Shown: one piece after another, positions 1 through 6,879 of the stretch
Numbering within the stretch: position 1 is the stretch's first letter
Layout of the letters: every line of letters begins with the position of its first letter
Source of the DNA: an uncultured Bacteroidales bacterium
GTDB lineage: Bacteria; Bacteroidota; Bacteroidia; Bacteroidales; JAUNSR01
Length of the DNA stretch: 9,982 bases
Direction: 5' to 3'
NCBI GenBank assembly: GCA_947074245.1
Contig: CAMTOW010000044.1
Location: 1 to 9,982, forward strand
The notes under the pieces: model-generated
What the model was told of the DNA's origin: nothing
What the model saw: only the letters and a program-made list of their open reading frames with translations
Database searches by the model: none
Position numbers and translations under genes: made by a program

Positions 1-130
1 TGATGTTCTGTCCGATTTTCATTTTCGATTCATCTTCGATCACATCTCGGAAGAGTGCTACCAGTTTTTCCGCTTCATCACGTTCGGCGGGTACCGGAAC
101 GTAAAATGCTTCGTTTTCACGTACCGAGAA
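1..130 (-). pseudogene. polA: polA continuation beyond the premature stop (partial, runs off left edge)
   Basis: Reading on in the same frame after the TAA gives FSVRENEAFYVPVP followed by AERDEAEKLVALFRDVIEDE and then SKMKIGQNI, ending at position 2. This matches what I recall of the 3'-5' exonuclease domain of Bacteroidales PolA (GxSFSV, then AFYVPVP, then GQNI). There is no ATG, GTG or TTG near the start of this segment: the first in-frame GTG is at 43-41 and the first ATG at 22-20. Independent translation is therefore unlikely, and this part would be made only by readthrough or if the stop is an error. The rest of the gene (remaining exonuclease and the whole polymerase domain) lies outside the window. 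Confidence 0.85.
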
Positions 131-1252
131 TTAAATTCCGACCAATTCACTCGTACTCGGGTCTAAACCGGTTGTTTCGTTGTCGATTGCGTACAGATTG
201 CTCGATTCAAGCGTATGGATTAAATTGTCCATTTTTGCTTGATTATCAACGGTTTTATATTGTTTTTTCAGCTCTTTTAAGCTCGTCAGAGTCGAATATT
301 TTGGAACGACAGGCTCATCGGTCGAGAATTCTGCAAAGAGAGAGCCCTGAATCGGCTCTTTTTTCACCGGCTTGGGTGCAACTTTCAGAATTCGTTCGGC
401 AAGCTGGCGAAATTCGAGTTTTTCAAAAATCTGAGTGAGTTGATCGGCGTTGATCGGTTCGCGGGTCAATGCGTTCTCATCAAACTCGACGGGAACGTCG
501 GTTTTGATAGTCGCCAAAAATTTCGAATCGAGAATCTGTTGAACGTGGCCCTCCACTTTCGTTTTGAGAGCGCCTTTCAACTTATCGGTATTTTCCAATA
601 AGTTTTCGATTGATCCGAATTCGGCGATCAGTTTTTGAGCCGTCTTCTCACCGACACCCGGGCATCCCGGAATATTGTCGGACGTATCGCCCATCAACCC
701 GAGCATATCGATCACTTGCGACACCCGTTCGATTCCGAATTTCGCTTTCACCTCTTCAATGCCGAGGATATCGAAACCGGCTGACATGGTCTTCGGTCGG
801 AACATAAAGGTATGTTCGTCTACCAATTGTCCGTAGTCTTTATCCGGGGTCATCATGTAAGTCGTATAACCGGCAAGTTCCGCTTTTTTCGCAAGGGTAC
901 CGATCACGTCGTCCGCTTCAAAACCGGGAACTTCGATGGTCGGGATATTATAGGCTTTAATGATCTCTTTGATAACAGGCACAGATGCACGGATCACCTC
1001 CGGAGTTTCCTCCCGTTGTGCCTTATAAGATTCAAACATCTCATGGCGAAACGTCGGTCCGGCAGGGTCGAAGCAAACTGCGATATGAGTGGGGTTCTCT
1101 TTCTTCAAAACCTCCTCAAGGGTATTTACAAAACCAAATACGGCAGAAGTGTTCACACCTTTCGAATTGATACGCGGACTTCTGATAAAGGCATAATAGG
1201 CACGATAGATCAGTGCGTATGCGTCCAGGAGAAACAATTTCTTTTCTTCCAT
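131..1252 (-). CDS. polA: DNA polymerase I, N-terminal part, cut short by an in-frame stop
   Basis: Encodes 373 residues of DNA polymerase I, the enzyme that removes RNA primers and fills gaps in lagging-strand synthesis and excision repair. The 5' nuclease domain occupies about residues 3-290. Its metal-binding acidic residues are visible: Asp10, Asp62, Glu112/Asp114/Asp115, Asp137/Asp139 (TPDKD) and Asp189/Asp192 (GDTSD), followed by a helix-hairpin-helix (IPGCPGVGEKTAQKLI, 194-209). A linker (about 290-335) leads into the 3'-5' exonuclease domain, which ends 14 residues after its first catalytic motif (DNET; Asp357 and Glu359 kept). The stop TAA (131-133) falls where relatives normally have a Ser between GI and FSV; full-length bacterial PolA is about 900-950 residues. 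The frame continues uninterrupted after the stop to the window edge, so this is a nonsense-interrupted gene or a base-call error, not a natural short protein. The start is the first ATG (1250-1252). No Shine-Dalgarno or TAnnTTTG element is obvious upstream. Confidence 0.9.
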   Translation of the reverse strand: MEEKKLFLLDAYALIYRAYYAFIRSPRINSKGVNTSAVFGFVNTLEEVLKKENPTHIAVCFDPAGPTFRHEMFESYKAQREETPEVIRASVPVIKEIIKAYNIPTIEVPGFEADDVIGTLAKKAELAGYTTYMMTPDKDYGQLVDEHTFMFRPKTMSAGFDILGIEEVKAKFGIERVSQVIDMLGLMGDTSDNIPGCPGVGEKTAQKLIAEFGSIENLLENTDKLKGALKTKVEGHVQQILDSKFLATIKTDVPVEFDENALTREPINADQLTQIFEKLEFRQLAERILKVAPKPVKKEPIQGSLFAEFSTDEPVVPKYSTLTSLKELKKQYKTVDNQAKMDNLIHTLESSNLYAIDNETTGLDPSTSELVGI

Positions 1253-1366
1253 GTAATAGCTATTTATGAATGTAGCCCGAATTTCAGGCGAACATTAATT
1301 GGTTTCCTATGTTTTCTGATTAGAGGTAAAATTACAACAAAAAGGACTATTATAACCTAATATTGT

Positions 1367-1374
1367 TATTTTTG
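1367..1374 (+). promoter_or_regulatory. Bacteroidota-type -7 promoter element of the polyprenyl synthetase gene
   Basis: TATTTTTG matches TAnnTTTG, the -7 consensus of the Bacteroidota primary sigma factor. A convincing -33 TTTG at the usual 19-21 nt spacing is not visible. It lies 18 nt before the ATG at 1393, so the leader would be only about 10 nt. An upstream TTG in the same frame (1363) lies before the element and would not be transcribed from this promoter, which supports the ATG at 1393. Confidence 0.55.
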
Positions 1375-1392
1375 CAATACATTATAATTTAT

Positions 1393-2373
1393 ATGGATAG
1401 ATTGTCGCTTATCAAAGAACCCATTCAAAACGAGCTTGAAGAGCAGGTAGAGCTGCTTCGCGATTCATTGAAATCACCCATCCCTCTGATCAATTCGGTC
1501 GTTCATTACTTTCTGGAGAAGAAAGGCAAAATGATTCGTCCGATCATGGTGCTTCTTGCCGCAAAACTGACAGGAAACGGACACACATCACTTAATACCC
1601 AGCGTGCGGCAGTCGCTCTCGAATTGCTTCACAACGCCAGCCTCATTCATGACGATGTGGTGGACGAAGCTGCCGAGCGCCGCGGACACTCATCCGTAAA
1701 TGCCGTTTGGGATAATAAGGTAGCCGTTCTGATGGGCGACTTTTTTTTAGCACGATCACTGATCAAATCAACCGAAACCAAATCGCTGGAGATTCAGAGC
1801 GTGTTGTCGGAATTGGCATCATCGCTCGCAGAGGGTGAGTTGGAACAGTTGGCAAATGCGCTGGGGCGTGTCTTGAATGAGGAGTCGTATTTCTCGATCA
1901 TCCGAAACAAAACCGCTTCGCTATTCGTAGCCTGCATGAAGATCGGAGCTTTGTCTGTCAATGCCGATGCAGATTCGATCCGGATCATCTCCGAGTTTGG
2001 AGAAAAGTTGGGAATCATCTTCCAGATCCGCGACGATATATTCGATTATTATACCGATCCGGCAATCGGAAAACCAACCGGAAATGATATTCGCGAAGGC
2101 AAAGTGACGCTTCCTTTGTTGTATGCGTTGAAGAACGGGAGCGGGGAGGAGCATACCAAGATGATGGAGATGCTCAATCAAGAGGATCTGACCAAAGAGG
2201 ATATCGAGCGTTTGGTAGCTTATGCCAAAGCCAACGGAGGAATCGAATATGCGCAAGCTACCATGTTACGCTATGCGTACGAAGCAAAAGGGCTTCTGTC
2301 GAATTTTCCGGATTCACCTTCCAAAACGTCGTTCTTCGAACTGATCGATTTCATTATCGAGCGAAACAAATAA
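1393..2373 (+). CDS. ispB: trans-polyprenyl diphosphate synthase (octaprenyl/long-chain type)
   Basis: A 326-residue all-alpha prenyltransferase that condenses isopentenyl diphosphate units onto an allylic diphosphate. It probably supplies the side chain of menaquinone; the cell fraction is cytosol or membrane surface. Visible motifs: KGKMIRP (44-50); the first Asp-rich motif DDVVD (87-91) after LIH; the second Asp-rich motif DDIFD (214-218); and GKPTGNDIREGKVTLP (226-241), which carries the family's GK...D..EGK signature. The residue five positions before the first Asp-rich motif is small (Ala82), typical of long-chain rather than farnesyl or geranylgeranyl synthases. The exact product length cannot be read from sequence, so the symbol is tentative. 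I chose the ATG at 1393 over the TTG at 1363 because the ten extra residues are not family-like and precede the promoter. It is transcribed away from polA and converges on deoC, sharing a terminator. Confidence 0.92.
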   Translation: MDRLSLIKEPIQNELEEQVELLRDSLKSPIPLINSVVHYFLEKKGKMIRPIMVLLAAKLTGNGHTSLNTQRAAVALELLHNASLIHDDVVDEAAERRGHSSVNAVWDNKVAVLMGDFFLARSLIKSTETKSLEIQSVLSELASSLAEGELEQLANALGRVLNEESYFSIIRNKTASLFVACMKIGALSVNADADSIRIISEFGEKLGIIFQIRDDIFDYYTDPAIGKPTGNDIREGKVTLPLLYALKNGSGEEHTKMMEMLNQEDLTKEDIERLVAYAKANGGIEYAQATMLRYAYEAKGLLSNFPDSPSKTSFFELIDFIIERNK

Positions 2374-2487
2374 GCGCTTCCGTCTGTTTTCAGCCGGAAC
2401 CAATCGGAGAAACTCTGTTTCGCTTCCTTTCGCCAATCGCTACGGAAAGCCGATTTATCCAAACAGCTACGAAGTTACCTGAAATAG

Positions 2488-2524
2488 AACGGGGCTTGTC
2501 GGAATCAATCCGGCAAGCCCCGTT
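2488..2524. terminator. Bidirectional hairpin terminator between ispB and deoC
   Basis: A 15-bp stem (2488-2502 against 2510-2524) with one wobble position and a 7-nt AATCAAT loop; the core is GGGGCTTG/CAAGCCCC. It sits 114 nt after the polyprenyl synthetase stop and 26 nt after the deoC stop, between convergent genes, as expected for a shared terminator. The pyrimidine-rich stretch after the stem on the plus strand (GTTTCCTTTC) and on the minus strand (GTTCTATTTC) is short but consistent. Confidence 0.85.
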
Positions 2525-2550
2525 TCCTTTCAGGACATATCTTTATCCGA

Positions 2551-3444
2551 TTAGATGAAGAACTTCGTTTCTTTTTCGAAGATCTCCGTCAAAAGGTTGT
2601 TTGCCAAACGGCTCGCGCCCAAACGGAATAATTCTTTGTTCAACCATTCTTCGCCCAATACCTCTTTTACGATGCAGTAGTAAGCTACCGCTTCTTCCGG
2701 AGTGACGATACCGCCTGCAGGTTTGAAACCTACTTTACGGCCTGTTTTCTCATGGTAAGCTTTGATCGCTTTACACATCACGTAAGCCGCCTCCAATGTA
2801 GCAGCCGGTTCCATCTTACCGGTTGATGTTTTGATGAAATCCGCTTCCGAATACATCGATAGGATAGACGCTTTCATGATGTTGCTCGCTGTTTTCAATG
2901 CGCCTGTTTCCAGGATCACTTTCAGATGAGCTTCGCGGCATGACGCTTTACATTCGCTCACTGTTTCGCACATCTCGTCGTATTCTCCCGCAAGGAATTC
3001 GCCTACGTTGATTACGATGTCGATTTCGTTGGCACCCGTAGCGACAGCCATCGCCACTTCGGCAACTTTGATTTCCGGGAAAGTCTGTGAAGACGGGAAT
3101 CCGGCAGCAACCGCTGCGATATTCACACCTGATACTTCCAGATTCATACGAACCACTTCCGCAAAGTTCGGATAAACGCAGATTGCCGCTACGTTTTCCA
3201 TTTCGGGATGTTCGCTTTCAAAATCGTTCACCCGTTTCGTAAAAGCAGCTACGCGTTCCCGATTGTCGGTCGTGCTCAGAGTTGTCAGGTCGATGATTGA
3301 GAAAAGGAATTTGTACACATCTTTCGTGCTGTTTTCCGCCATCTTCTCATCGAGGATCTTTTTTACCTCTTCGCATACTTTGCCATCATTCAGTTCAGTG
3401 TCGTACTGCTTCAATACAAGACTGTATTTGTCCGGATTGTCCAT
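2551..3444 (-). CDS. deoC: Deoxyribose-phosphate aldolase
   Basis: A 297-residue class I aldolase that splits 2-deoxyribose 5-phosphate into glyceraldehyde 3-phosphate and acetaldehyde, in cytosolic deoxynucleoside catabolism. The TIM-barrel active site is visible: Asp142 in NEIDIVINVG (E. coli Asp102), the Schiff-base Lys205 in DFIKTSTGK (E. coli Lys167) and Lys241 in GFKPAGG (E. coli Lys201), with correct spacing. It is about 38 residues longer than E. coli DeoC (259), mostly an N-terminal extension of about 40 residues, which fits the longer DeoC form. Start ATG 3442-3444 lies 3 nt after the stop of the MazG-like gene, so translation is probably coupled. It is the last gene of the minus-strand run and is followed by the hairpin terminator. 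Confidence 0.96.
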   Translation of the reverse strand: MDNPDKYSLVLKQYDTELNDGKVCEEVKKILDEKMAENSTKDVYKFLFSIIDLTTLSTTDNRERVAAFTKRVNDFESEHPEMENVAAICVYPNFAEVVRMNLEVSGVNIAAVAAGFPSSQTFPEIKVAEVAMAVATGANEIDIVINVGEFLAGEYDEMCETVSECKASCREAHLKVILETGALKTASNIMKASILSMYSEADFIKTSTGKMEPAATLEAAYVMCKAIKAYHEKTGRKVGFKPAGGIVTPEEAVAYYCIVKEVLGEEWLNKELFRLGASRLANNLLTEIFEKETKFFI

Positions 3445-3447
3445 AAT

Positions 3448-3786
3448 TTAGTAAAGTTTTTTGTTGGAAATATGTCGTTGTTTATCTCTTTCTGTTTTCT
3501 TTTCGATGTTCTTTCGGAACGCCTCCGTCAGGTCGATACCCGTTTGGTTGGCGAGGCACATCAATACCCAAAGCACGTCTGCCATCTCATCTCCGAGGTT
3601 TTTCGACAGCTCCTCTTTCTTGAATGACTGGTCGCCGTAGGTACGCGCCATGATACGCGCCAGTTCGCCTACTTCCTCCGTAAGGATCGTCATATTGGTC
3701 AGTTCGCTGAAGTAACGCACCCCATAGGTCTTGATCCATTGATCGACCTGATCCTGGGCTTCGCGGATGGTCAGTTGTTCTTTCAT
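3448..3786 (-). CDS. MazG-like nucleotide pyrophosphohydrolase
   Basis: A 112-residue all-alpha NTP pyrophosphatase-fold protein. The fold's metal-binding pattern is present: EEVGE (Glu37, Glu38, Glu41) in the second helix and GDEMADVLW (Glu67, Asp70) in the fourth. Single-domain members of about 100-120 residues hydrolyse (d)NTPs to NMP and pyrophosphate, often acting on damaged or non-canonical nucleotides; the substrate here is unknown. I leave the symbol blank because classical MazG is a two-domain protein of about 260 residues. Its ATG overlaps the dtd stop by four bases (ATGA, 3783-3786) and its TAA is 3 nt from the deoC start, so dtd, this gene and deoC behave as one operon. The C-terminus is basic and polar (after KTERDK). 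Confidence 0.9.
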   Translation of the reverse strand: MKEQLTIREAQDQVDQWIKTYGVRYFSELTNMTILTEEVGELARIMARTYGDQSFKKEELSKNLGDEMADVLWVLMCLANQTGIDLTEAFRKNIEKKTERDKQRHISNKKLY

Positions 3787-4235
3787 TCCTTGTTTTTTGA
3801 ATCGATAATGATCGTTACGGGGCCGTCGTTCACGAGTTCCACCTGCATATCCGCTCCGAATTCACCGGTTCCGATCGGTTTTCCCAAACCGATCTCCAGC
3901 ATGCCGATCAGTTTTTCGTAAAGCGGAATCGCCTGTTCGGGTCTGGCCGCGCGGATGTATGCGGGTCTATTCCCTTTGGCCGTAAGGGCGTGTAGCGTAA
4001 ACTGGCTTACAAGCAGGATTTCCCCTTCTGTATCGAGAACCGAGCGATTCATCACGCCGTTCTCATCGTCGAAGATCCGTAGGTTCAAGATCTTTTTGTG
4101 CATCCATTCCAGGTCTTTTTCATCGTCCGCTTCCTCGAAGCCGACCAAGACCATCATCCCTTTTCCGATCGACGATTTCAGGTTTCCACCGATCGATACG
4201 GAAGAGCGGATTACTCTTTGTATAACAACTCTCAT
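3783..4235 (-). CDS. dtd: D-aminoacyl-tRNA deacylase
   Basis: A 150-residue cytosolic proofreading enzyme that removes D-amino acids (and glycine mischarged on tRNA-Ala) from tRNA. It has full family length with the diagnostic elements: N-terminal MRVVIQRV, SQFTL (77-81) and the cross-subunit Gly-cisPro motif within NDGPVT (136-141; Gly138, Pro139), which enforces chirality at the dimer interface. The TAKGNRPAY stretch (85-93) is also typical. It overlaps the downstream MazG-like gene by four bases. A 35-nt gap separates it from uvrC and carries a candidate promoter, so it can be read with uvrC or as the head of its own dtd-MazG-deoC unit. Confidence 0.97.
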   Translation of the reverse strand: MRVVIQRVIRSSVSIGGNLKSSIGKGMMVLVGFEEADDEKDLEWMHKKILNLRIFDDENGVMNRSVLDTEGEILLVSQFTLHALTAKGNRPAYIRAARPEQAIPLYEKLIGMLEIGLGKPIGTGEFGADMQVELVNDGPVTIIIDSKNKE

Positions 4236-4257
4236 TTGGTTCTGATTATTATCTCTA

Positions 4258-4265
4258 CAAAATTA
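4258..4265 (-). promoter_or_regulatory. Candidate -7 promoter element for dtd-MazG-deoC
   Basis: On the minus strand this reads TAATTTTG, a perfect match to TAnnTTTG, ending 22 nt before the dtd ATG in the short uvrC-dtd gap. A TTTG (4292-4295, minus) lies upstream, but the 26-nt spacing exceeds the usual 19-21, so only the -7 element is supported. In an AT-rich gap a chance match is possible. Confidence 0.45.
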
Positions 4266-4270
4266 ATCAA

Positions 4271-6103
4271 TTATTTCGGCTCTTCGGTTGTCAAAGCTTT
4301 TTTAAGCATTTCAGCCTTCGCCTTACCGGTCACCGAAGCGATCTCTTCGACCGATGCTTCCCGAATTCGCTTCACGCTTTTAAAATGCTTCAGCAACGCC
4401 GTCTTTGTTACTTCGCCGATGCCCTTGATCTCATCCAATGCCGAAGCGACCTGCCGTTTGCTCCGTTTATCTTTATGGAAGGTGATCGCAAAACGGTGTA
4501 CTTCGTTCTGGATCTGTTCAAGCAATCGGAACAACGGAGTCTGCTGGCGGATCTGTACCACCCGTGCCGGCGATCCGAACAGAAGTTCGGACGTGCGGTG
4601 TTTCTTGTCTTTCGCCAATCCCGCGATCGGGATGTTCAGATGAAGTTCGTCTTCCACCACCTGACGGATCATTTCCATCTGGCCTTTTCCGCCGTCGGCG
4701 ATGATCAAATCGGGTAGGGGAGTGTCCTCTTCGATAGCGCGCGTATAGCGTCGGCGTACGACCTCTTTCATCGAGGCATAATCATCCGGGCCCACTACCG
4801 TGCGTATGTTGTATTTCCGATAATCCTTTTTCGACGGCGCCGCCTTTTTGAAGACAACGCATGCCGCCACCGCATCCGATCCCTGTATGTTGGAGTTGTC
4901 GAAACATTCGATCTGCATCGGAAGCTTGGGGAGTCCCAGTTCCGTCTGGATCTCTTTCATCAGTCGTACGCTCCGCTGTTCGGGATCCAGCTTCTCCGCC
5001 TGTTTCAGTTTGTCGATCCGATACTGATGCAGGTTCTTATCCGACAGGTCGAGCAGGATCTTTTTATCGCCCCGTTGCGGAACGGTAAAGGTGATTCCTT
5101 CGATTTGAATATCGGGGATAAACGGAACGATGATCTCGCGGGCGGGACTCTGAAACCGTTCGCGCATCTCGGCGATACCCAGCGCCAGGATATCCTCTTT
5201 CGGATCATCCATGCGTTTCCGATATTCGAAGGTATATGACTGGATGATGGCGCCACGGATAATGTGGAAGTAATTGATGTATGCCGAATTCTCTTCTTCG
5301 CTGTAGGAATACACATCCACGTTGCTGATCACCGGCTGCACGATCGAGGTTTTCGTACGGTAATTCTCGATCAGACGATATTTATGTTTCACCACTTCCG
5401 CCTCCTCGAACTTCATTTTCGCCGCCAGTTCCATCATCTCCTTGTGCAGGTAGTCGGTCACCTCCGAGGTGTGTCCGCGCAAAATCTGTTTGATCTGTTG
5501 GATGTCGCGCGCATATTCCGTTTCGTCCTCATATCCCTGACAGGGCCCTTTGCAGTTCTTGATGTGGTATTGCAGACACACCTTGTATTTACCCGAACGC
5601 ACCTGCTCGGGGGCCAGGTTGAGCTTGCAGGTCCTCACCTTATAGATCTGACGGAACAGTTCGAGCAACGCCGATACGATCTTCACGTTCGTATAAGGGC
5701 CGAAGTAAAACGATCCGTCGCGTACCACCTTGCGCGTCATGAATACGCGCGGAAACGGTTCGTTCTTGATGCAGATCCACGGATAGGTCTTATCGTCTTT
5801 CAGCAATACATTGTAGCGGGGCTGATGCGCTTTGATCATATAGTTCTCCAACTTCAGAGCATCCTCTTCCGAATTTACCACGATGTATTTCACGTCATGG
5901 ATCAGTCGAACCAGACGGTTCGTTCGGTTCGAATCGTGCACTTTATTGAAGTACGAACTCACGCGTCGCTTCAGGTTCTTGGCTTTTCCGATGTAGATGA
6001 TTTCTCCGTCCTTGTCGAAATACTGATATACGCCCGGCGTATCGGGCATAATAGAGATAACCGATTTCAGATGATCGAGGCGGGGATTGTTGATTTTAGC
6101 CAC
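4271..6103 (-). CDS. uvrC: Excinuclease ABC subunit C
   Basis: A 610-residue nuclease subunit of UvrABC nucleotide excision repair that makes both incisions around a bulky DNA lesion. Domains: N-terminal GIY-YIG nuclease (PGVYQYF at 23-29, IIYIGKAKNLKRRV at 35-48) for the 3' cut; a four-Cys cluster (Cys159, 176, 184, 188) matching the iron-sulfur ligand region described for E. coli UvrC; a UVR motif (about 214-248) for UvrB contact; an RNase H-like 5' nuclease domain with Asp402 (ECFDNSNIQG), Asp470 (IIADGGKGQ) and the conserved HRFAITFH (536-543); and tandem helix-hairpin-helix motifs at 556-603. The start is GTG (6101-6103): no in-frame ATG lies between it and the upstream stop at 6116-6118, and the GIY-YIG domain begins at the usual distance. 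It follows apt by 112 nt containing a hairpin. Confidence 0.97.
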   Translation of the reverse strand: MAKINNPRLDHLKSVISIMPDTPGVYQYFDKDGEIIYIGKAKNLKRRVSSYFNKVHDSNRTNRLVRLIHDVKYIVVNSEEDALKLENYMIKAHQPRYNVLLKDDKTYPWICIKNEPFPRVFMTRKVVRDGSFYFGPYTNVKIVSALLELFRQIYKVRTCKLNLAPEQVRSGKYKVCLQYHIKNCKGPCQGYEDETEYARDIQQIKQILRGHTSEVTDYLHKEMMELAAKMKFEEAEVVKHKYRLIENYRTKTSIVQPVISNVDVYSYSEEENSAYINYFHIIRGAIIQSYTFEYRKRMDDPKEDILALGIAEMRERFQSPAREIIVPFIPDIQIEGITFTVPQRGDKKILLDLSDKNLHQYRIDKLKQAEKLDPEQRSVRLMKEIQTELGLPKLPMQIECFDNSNIQGSDAVAACVVFKKAAPSKKDYRKYNIRTVVGPDDYASMKEVVRRRYTRAIEEDTPLPDLIIADGGKGQMEMIRQVVEDELHLNIPIAGLAKDKKHRTSELLFGSPARVVQIRQQTPLFRLLEQIQNEVHRFAITFHKDKRSKRQVASALDEIKGIGEVTKTALLKHFKSVKRIREASVEEIASVTGKAKAEMLKKALTTEEPK

Positions 6104-6131
6104 AGCGTTTAGAGTTTATGATAGGGTACAG

Positions 6132-6193
6132 AAAAGGTGAAAAACGAACGATGCATTTACCGGTTGGCCGTCATCCTTCATTCTTCACCTTTC
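6132..6193 (-). repeat. Long imperfect inverted repeat between apt and uvrC (RNA hairpin)
   Basis: Arms 6132-6153 and 6172-6193 match at 18 of 22 positions as DNA. In the minus-strand transcript, the strand read for apt and uvrC, three of the four mismatches become G-U wobbles, leaving 21 of 22 positions paired around an 18-nt loop. The loop can itself pair CGG with CCG. On the plus strand those positions would be A-C mismatches, which suggests a structure acting in the apt-uvrC RNA. The 3' arm ends in CACCUUUU, so it may act as a weak terminator, processing site or stability element; the role is inference. Confidence 0.6.
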
Positions 6194-6215
6194 AGAGTTT
6201 CGGCTCTGTGCCGTA

Positions 6216-6740
6216 TTAATATTTGATCAGCGATTCGATCTCGATATCCTCAGGGAATAGCGAGCGTCCGTTCAGATCTTCCAGTTCAACGATGAAGTTG
6301 ATGTAGATCTTTTTCACGCCGAATCGTTTTACCAGTTCGTAAGCGGCACGCATCGTACCTCCTGTTGCCAAAAGGTCGTCGTGGATCAAAACCACGTCGT
6401 CTTCGCTCAGCGCATCTTTATGGATTTCGATCGTGTCTACGCCGTATTCTTTCTGGTAACTTTCCTGATAGGTCTCAGCAGGCAGCTTGCCCGGTTTTCG
6501 TAAAGTAACAAAGCCGGCGCCCAGATTGTTTGCCATCACCGGGCCGAGAATGAATCCGCGCGATTCGATTCCTACCACTTTCGTGATCCCTTTGTTCTTA
6601 CACATATCGGTCATTTTATCCGAAAGATCCTTCAGACATTTCGGATCTTTGAATGCTGTGGTCAGATCTCTAAACTGGATCCCTTTCTGAGGGAAGTCTT
6701 CCACTACACGGATTTTCTCTTTGATTGATTCGATACCCAT
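6216..6740 (-). CDS. apt: Adenine phosphoribosyltransferase
   Basis: A 174-residue cytosolic purine-salvage enzyme making AMP and pyrophosphate from adenine and PRPP. Diagnostic features: FPQKGIQFRD (16-25), GIESRGF (57-63), the RKPGKLP flexible-loop segment (81-87) and the PRPP-binding motif VVLIHDDLLATGGT (116-129) with the paired Asp121/Asp122. Length is normal. The ATG at 6738-6740 is the first in frame and fits the family N-terminus. The gene is read in the same direction as mnmG but 274 bp downstream, with the two parS-like palindromes in between. I see no TAnnTTTG element directly upstream, so it either depends on mnmG readthrough or uses a promoter I cannot recognise. Confidence 0.97.
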   Translation of the reverse strand: MGIESIKEKIRVVEDFPQKGIQFRDLTTAFKDPKCLKDLSDKMTDMCKNKGITKVVGIESRGFILGPVMANNLGAGFVTLRKPGKLPAETYQESYQKEYGVDTIEIHKDALSEDDVVLIHDDLLATGGTMRAAYELVKRFGVKKIYINFIVELEDLNGRSLFPEDIEIESLIKY

Positions 6741-6784
6741 AATTTTGTTGTTCTATCGTTTTAATAGCGAATCGCCCGTTGCTG

Positions 6785-6795
6785 AAGTGATACTT
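6785..6795. repeat. Outer repeat AAGTGATACTT, left copy of the parS module
   Basis: An 11-bp sequence, identical to 6869-6879, sitting exactly 5 bp outside the left parS palindrome. It is itself a dyad (AAGT, GAT, ACTT), so it could be a protein-binding site. No known factor can be named. Confidence 0.6.
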
Positions 6796-6800
6796 CCGAT

Positions 6801-6816
6801 TGTTCCACGTGGAACA
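6801..6816. promoter_or_regulatory. parS-like centromere site 1 (ParB binding)
   Basis: TGTTCCACGTGGAACA is a perfect 16-bp palindrome. It fits the bacterial parS consensus TGTTNCACGTGNAACA bound by chromosomal ParB during origin segregation, and equals the form I know from Pseudomonas. The palindrome extends to 22 bp (GAT...ATC, 6798-6819). A second site lies 47 bp away centre to centre. The location between mnmG (gidA) and apt is suggestive because gidA is often origin-proximal, but no parA, parB or dnaA gene is in the window. ParB binding is inferred from the motif. Confidence 0.85.
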
Positions 6817-6847
6817 ATCCGGTGCGATTCTCTTATTTTTAATTGAA

Positions 6848-6863
6848 TGTTCCACGTGGAACA
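6848..6863. promoter_or_regulatory. parS-like centromere site 2 (ParB binding)
   Basis: A second exact copy of TGTTCCACGTGGAACA, extending to a 22-bp palindrome with different flanks (GAA...TTC, 6845-6866). The differing flanks argue against a simple recent duplication of one stretch and suggest that the 16-bp core is under selection. The AT-rich 31-bp spacer between the two cores (6817-6847) carries no gene. Confidence 0.85.
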
Positions 6864-6868
6864 TTCGA

Positions 6869-6879
6869 AAGTGATACTT
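6869..6879. repeat. Outer repeat AAGTGATACTT, right copy of the parS module
   Basis: Identical to 6785-6795 and exactly 5 bp outside the right parS palindrome. The two copies plus the two parS sites form a symmetric 95-bp block (11-5-16-31-16-5-11). Confidence 0.6.

Noticed and set aside
131..133. Frameshift or alternative genetic code as explanation for the polA stop
   Set aside because: The frame is unchanged on both sides, so no indel is needed. TAA is the normal terminator of most other genes in the window, so reassignment is excluded.
5264..6112. 282-codon plus-strand open frame opposite uvrC (and 812-1360 opposite polA)
   Set aside because: Antisense shadows of well-supported genes, with no family motifs.
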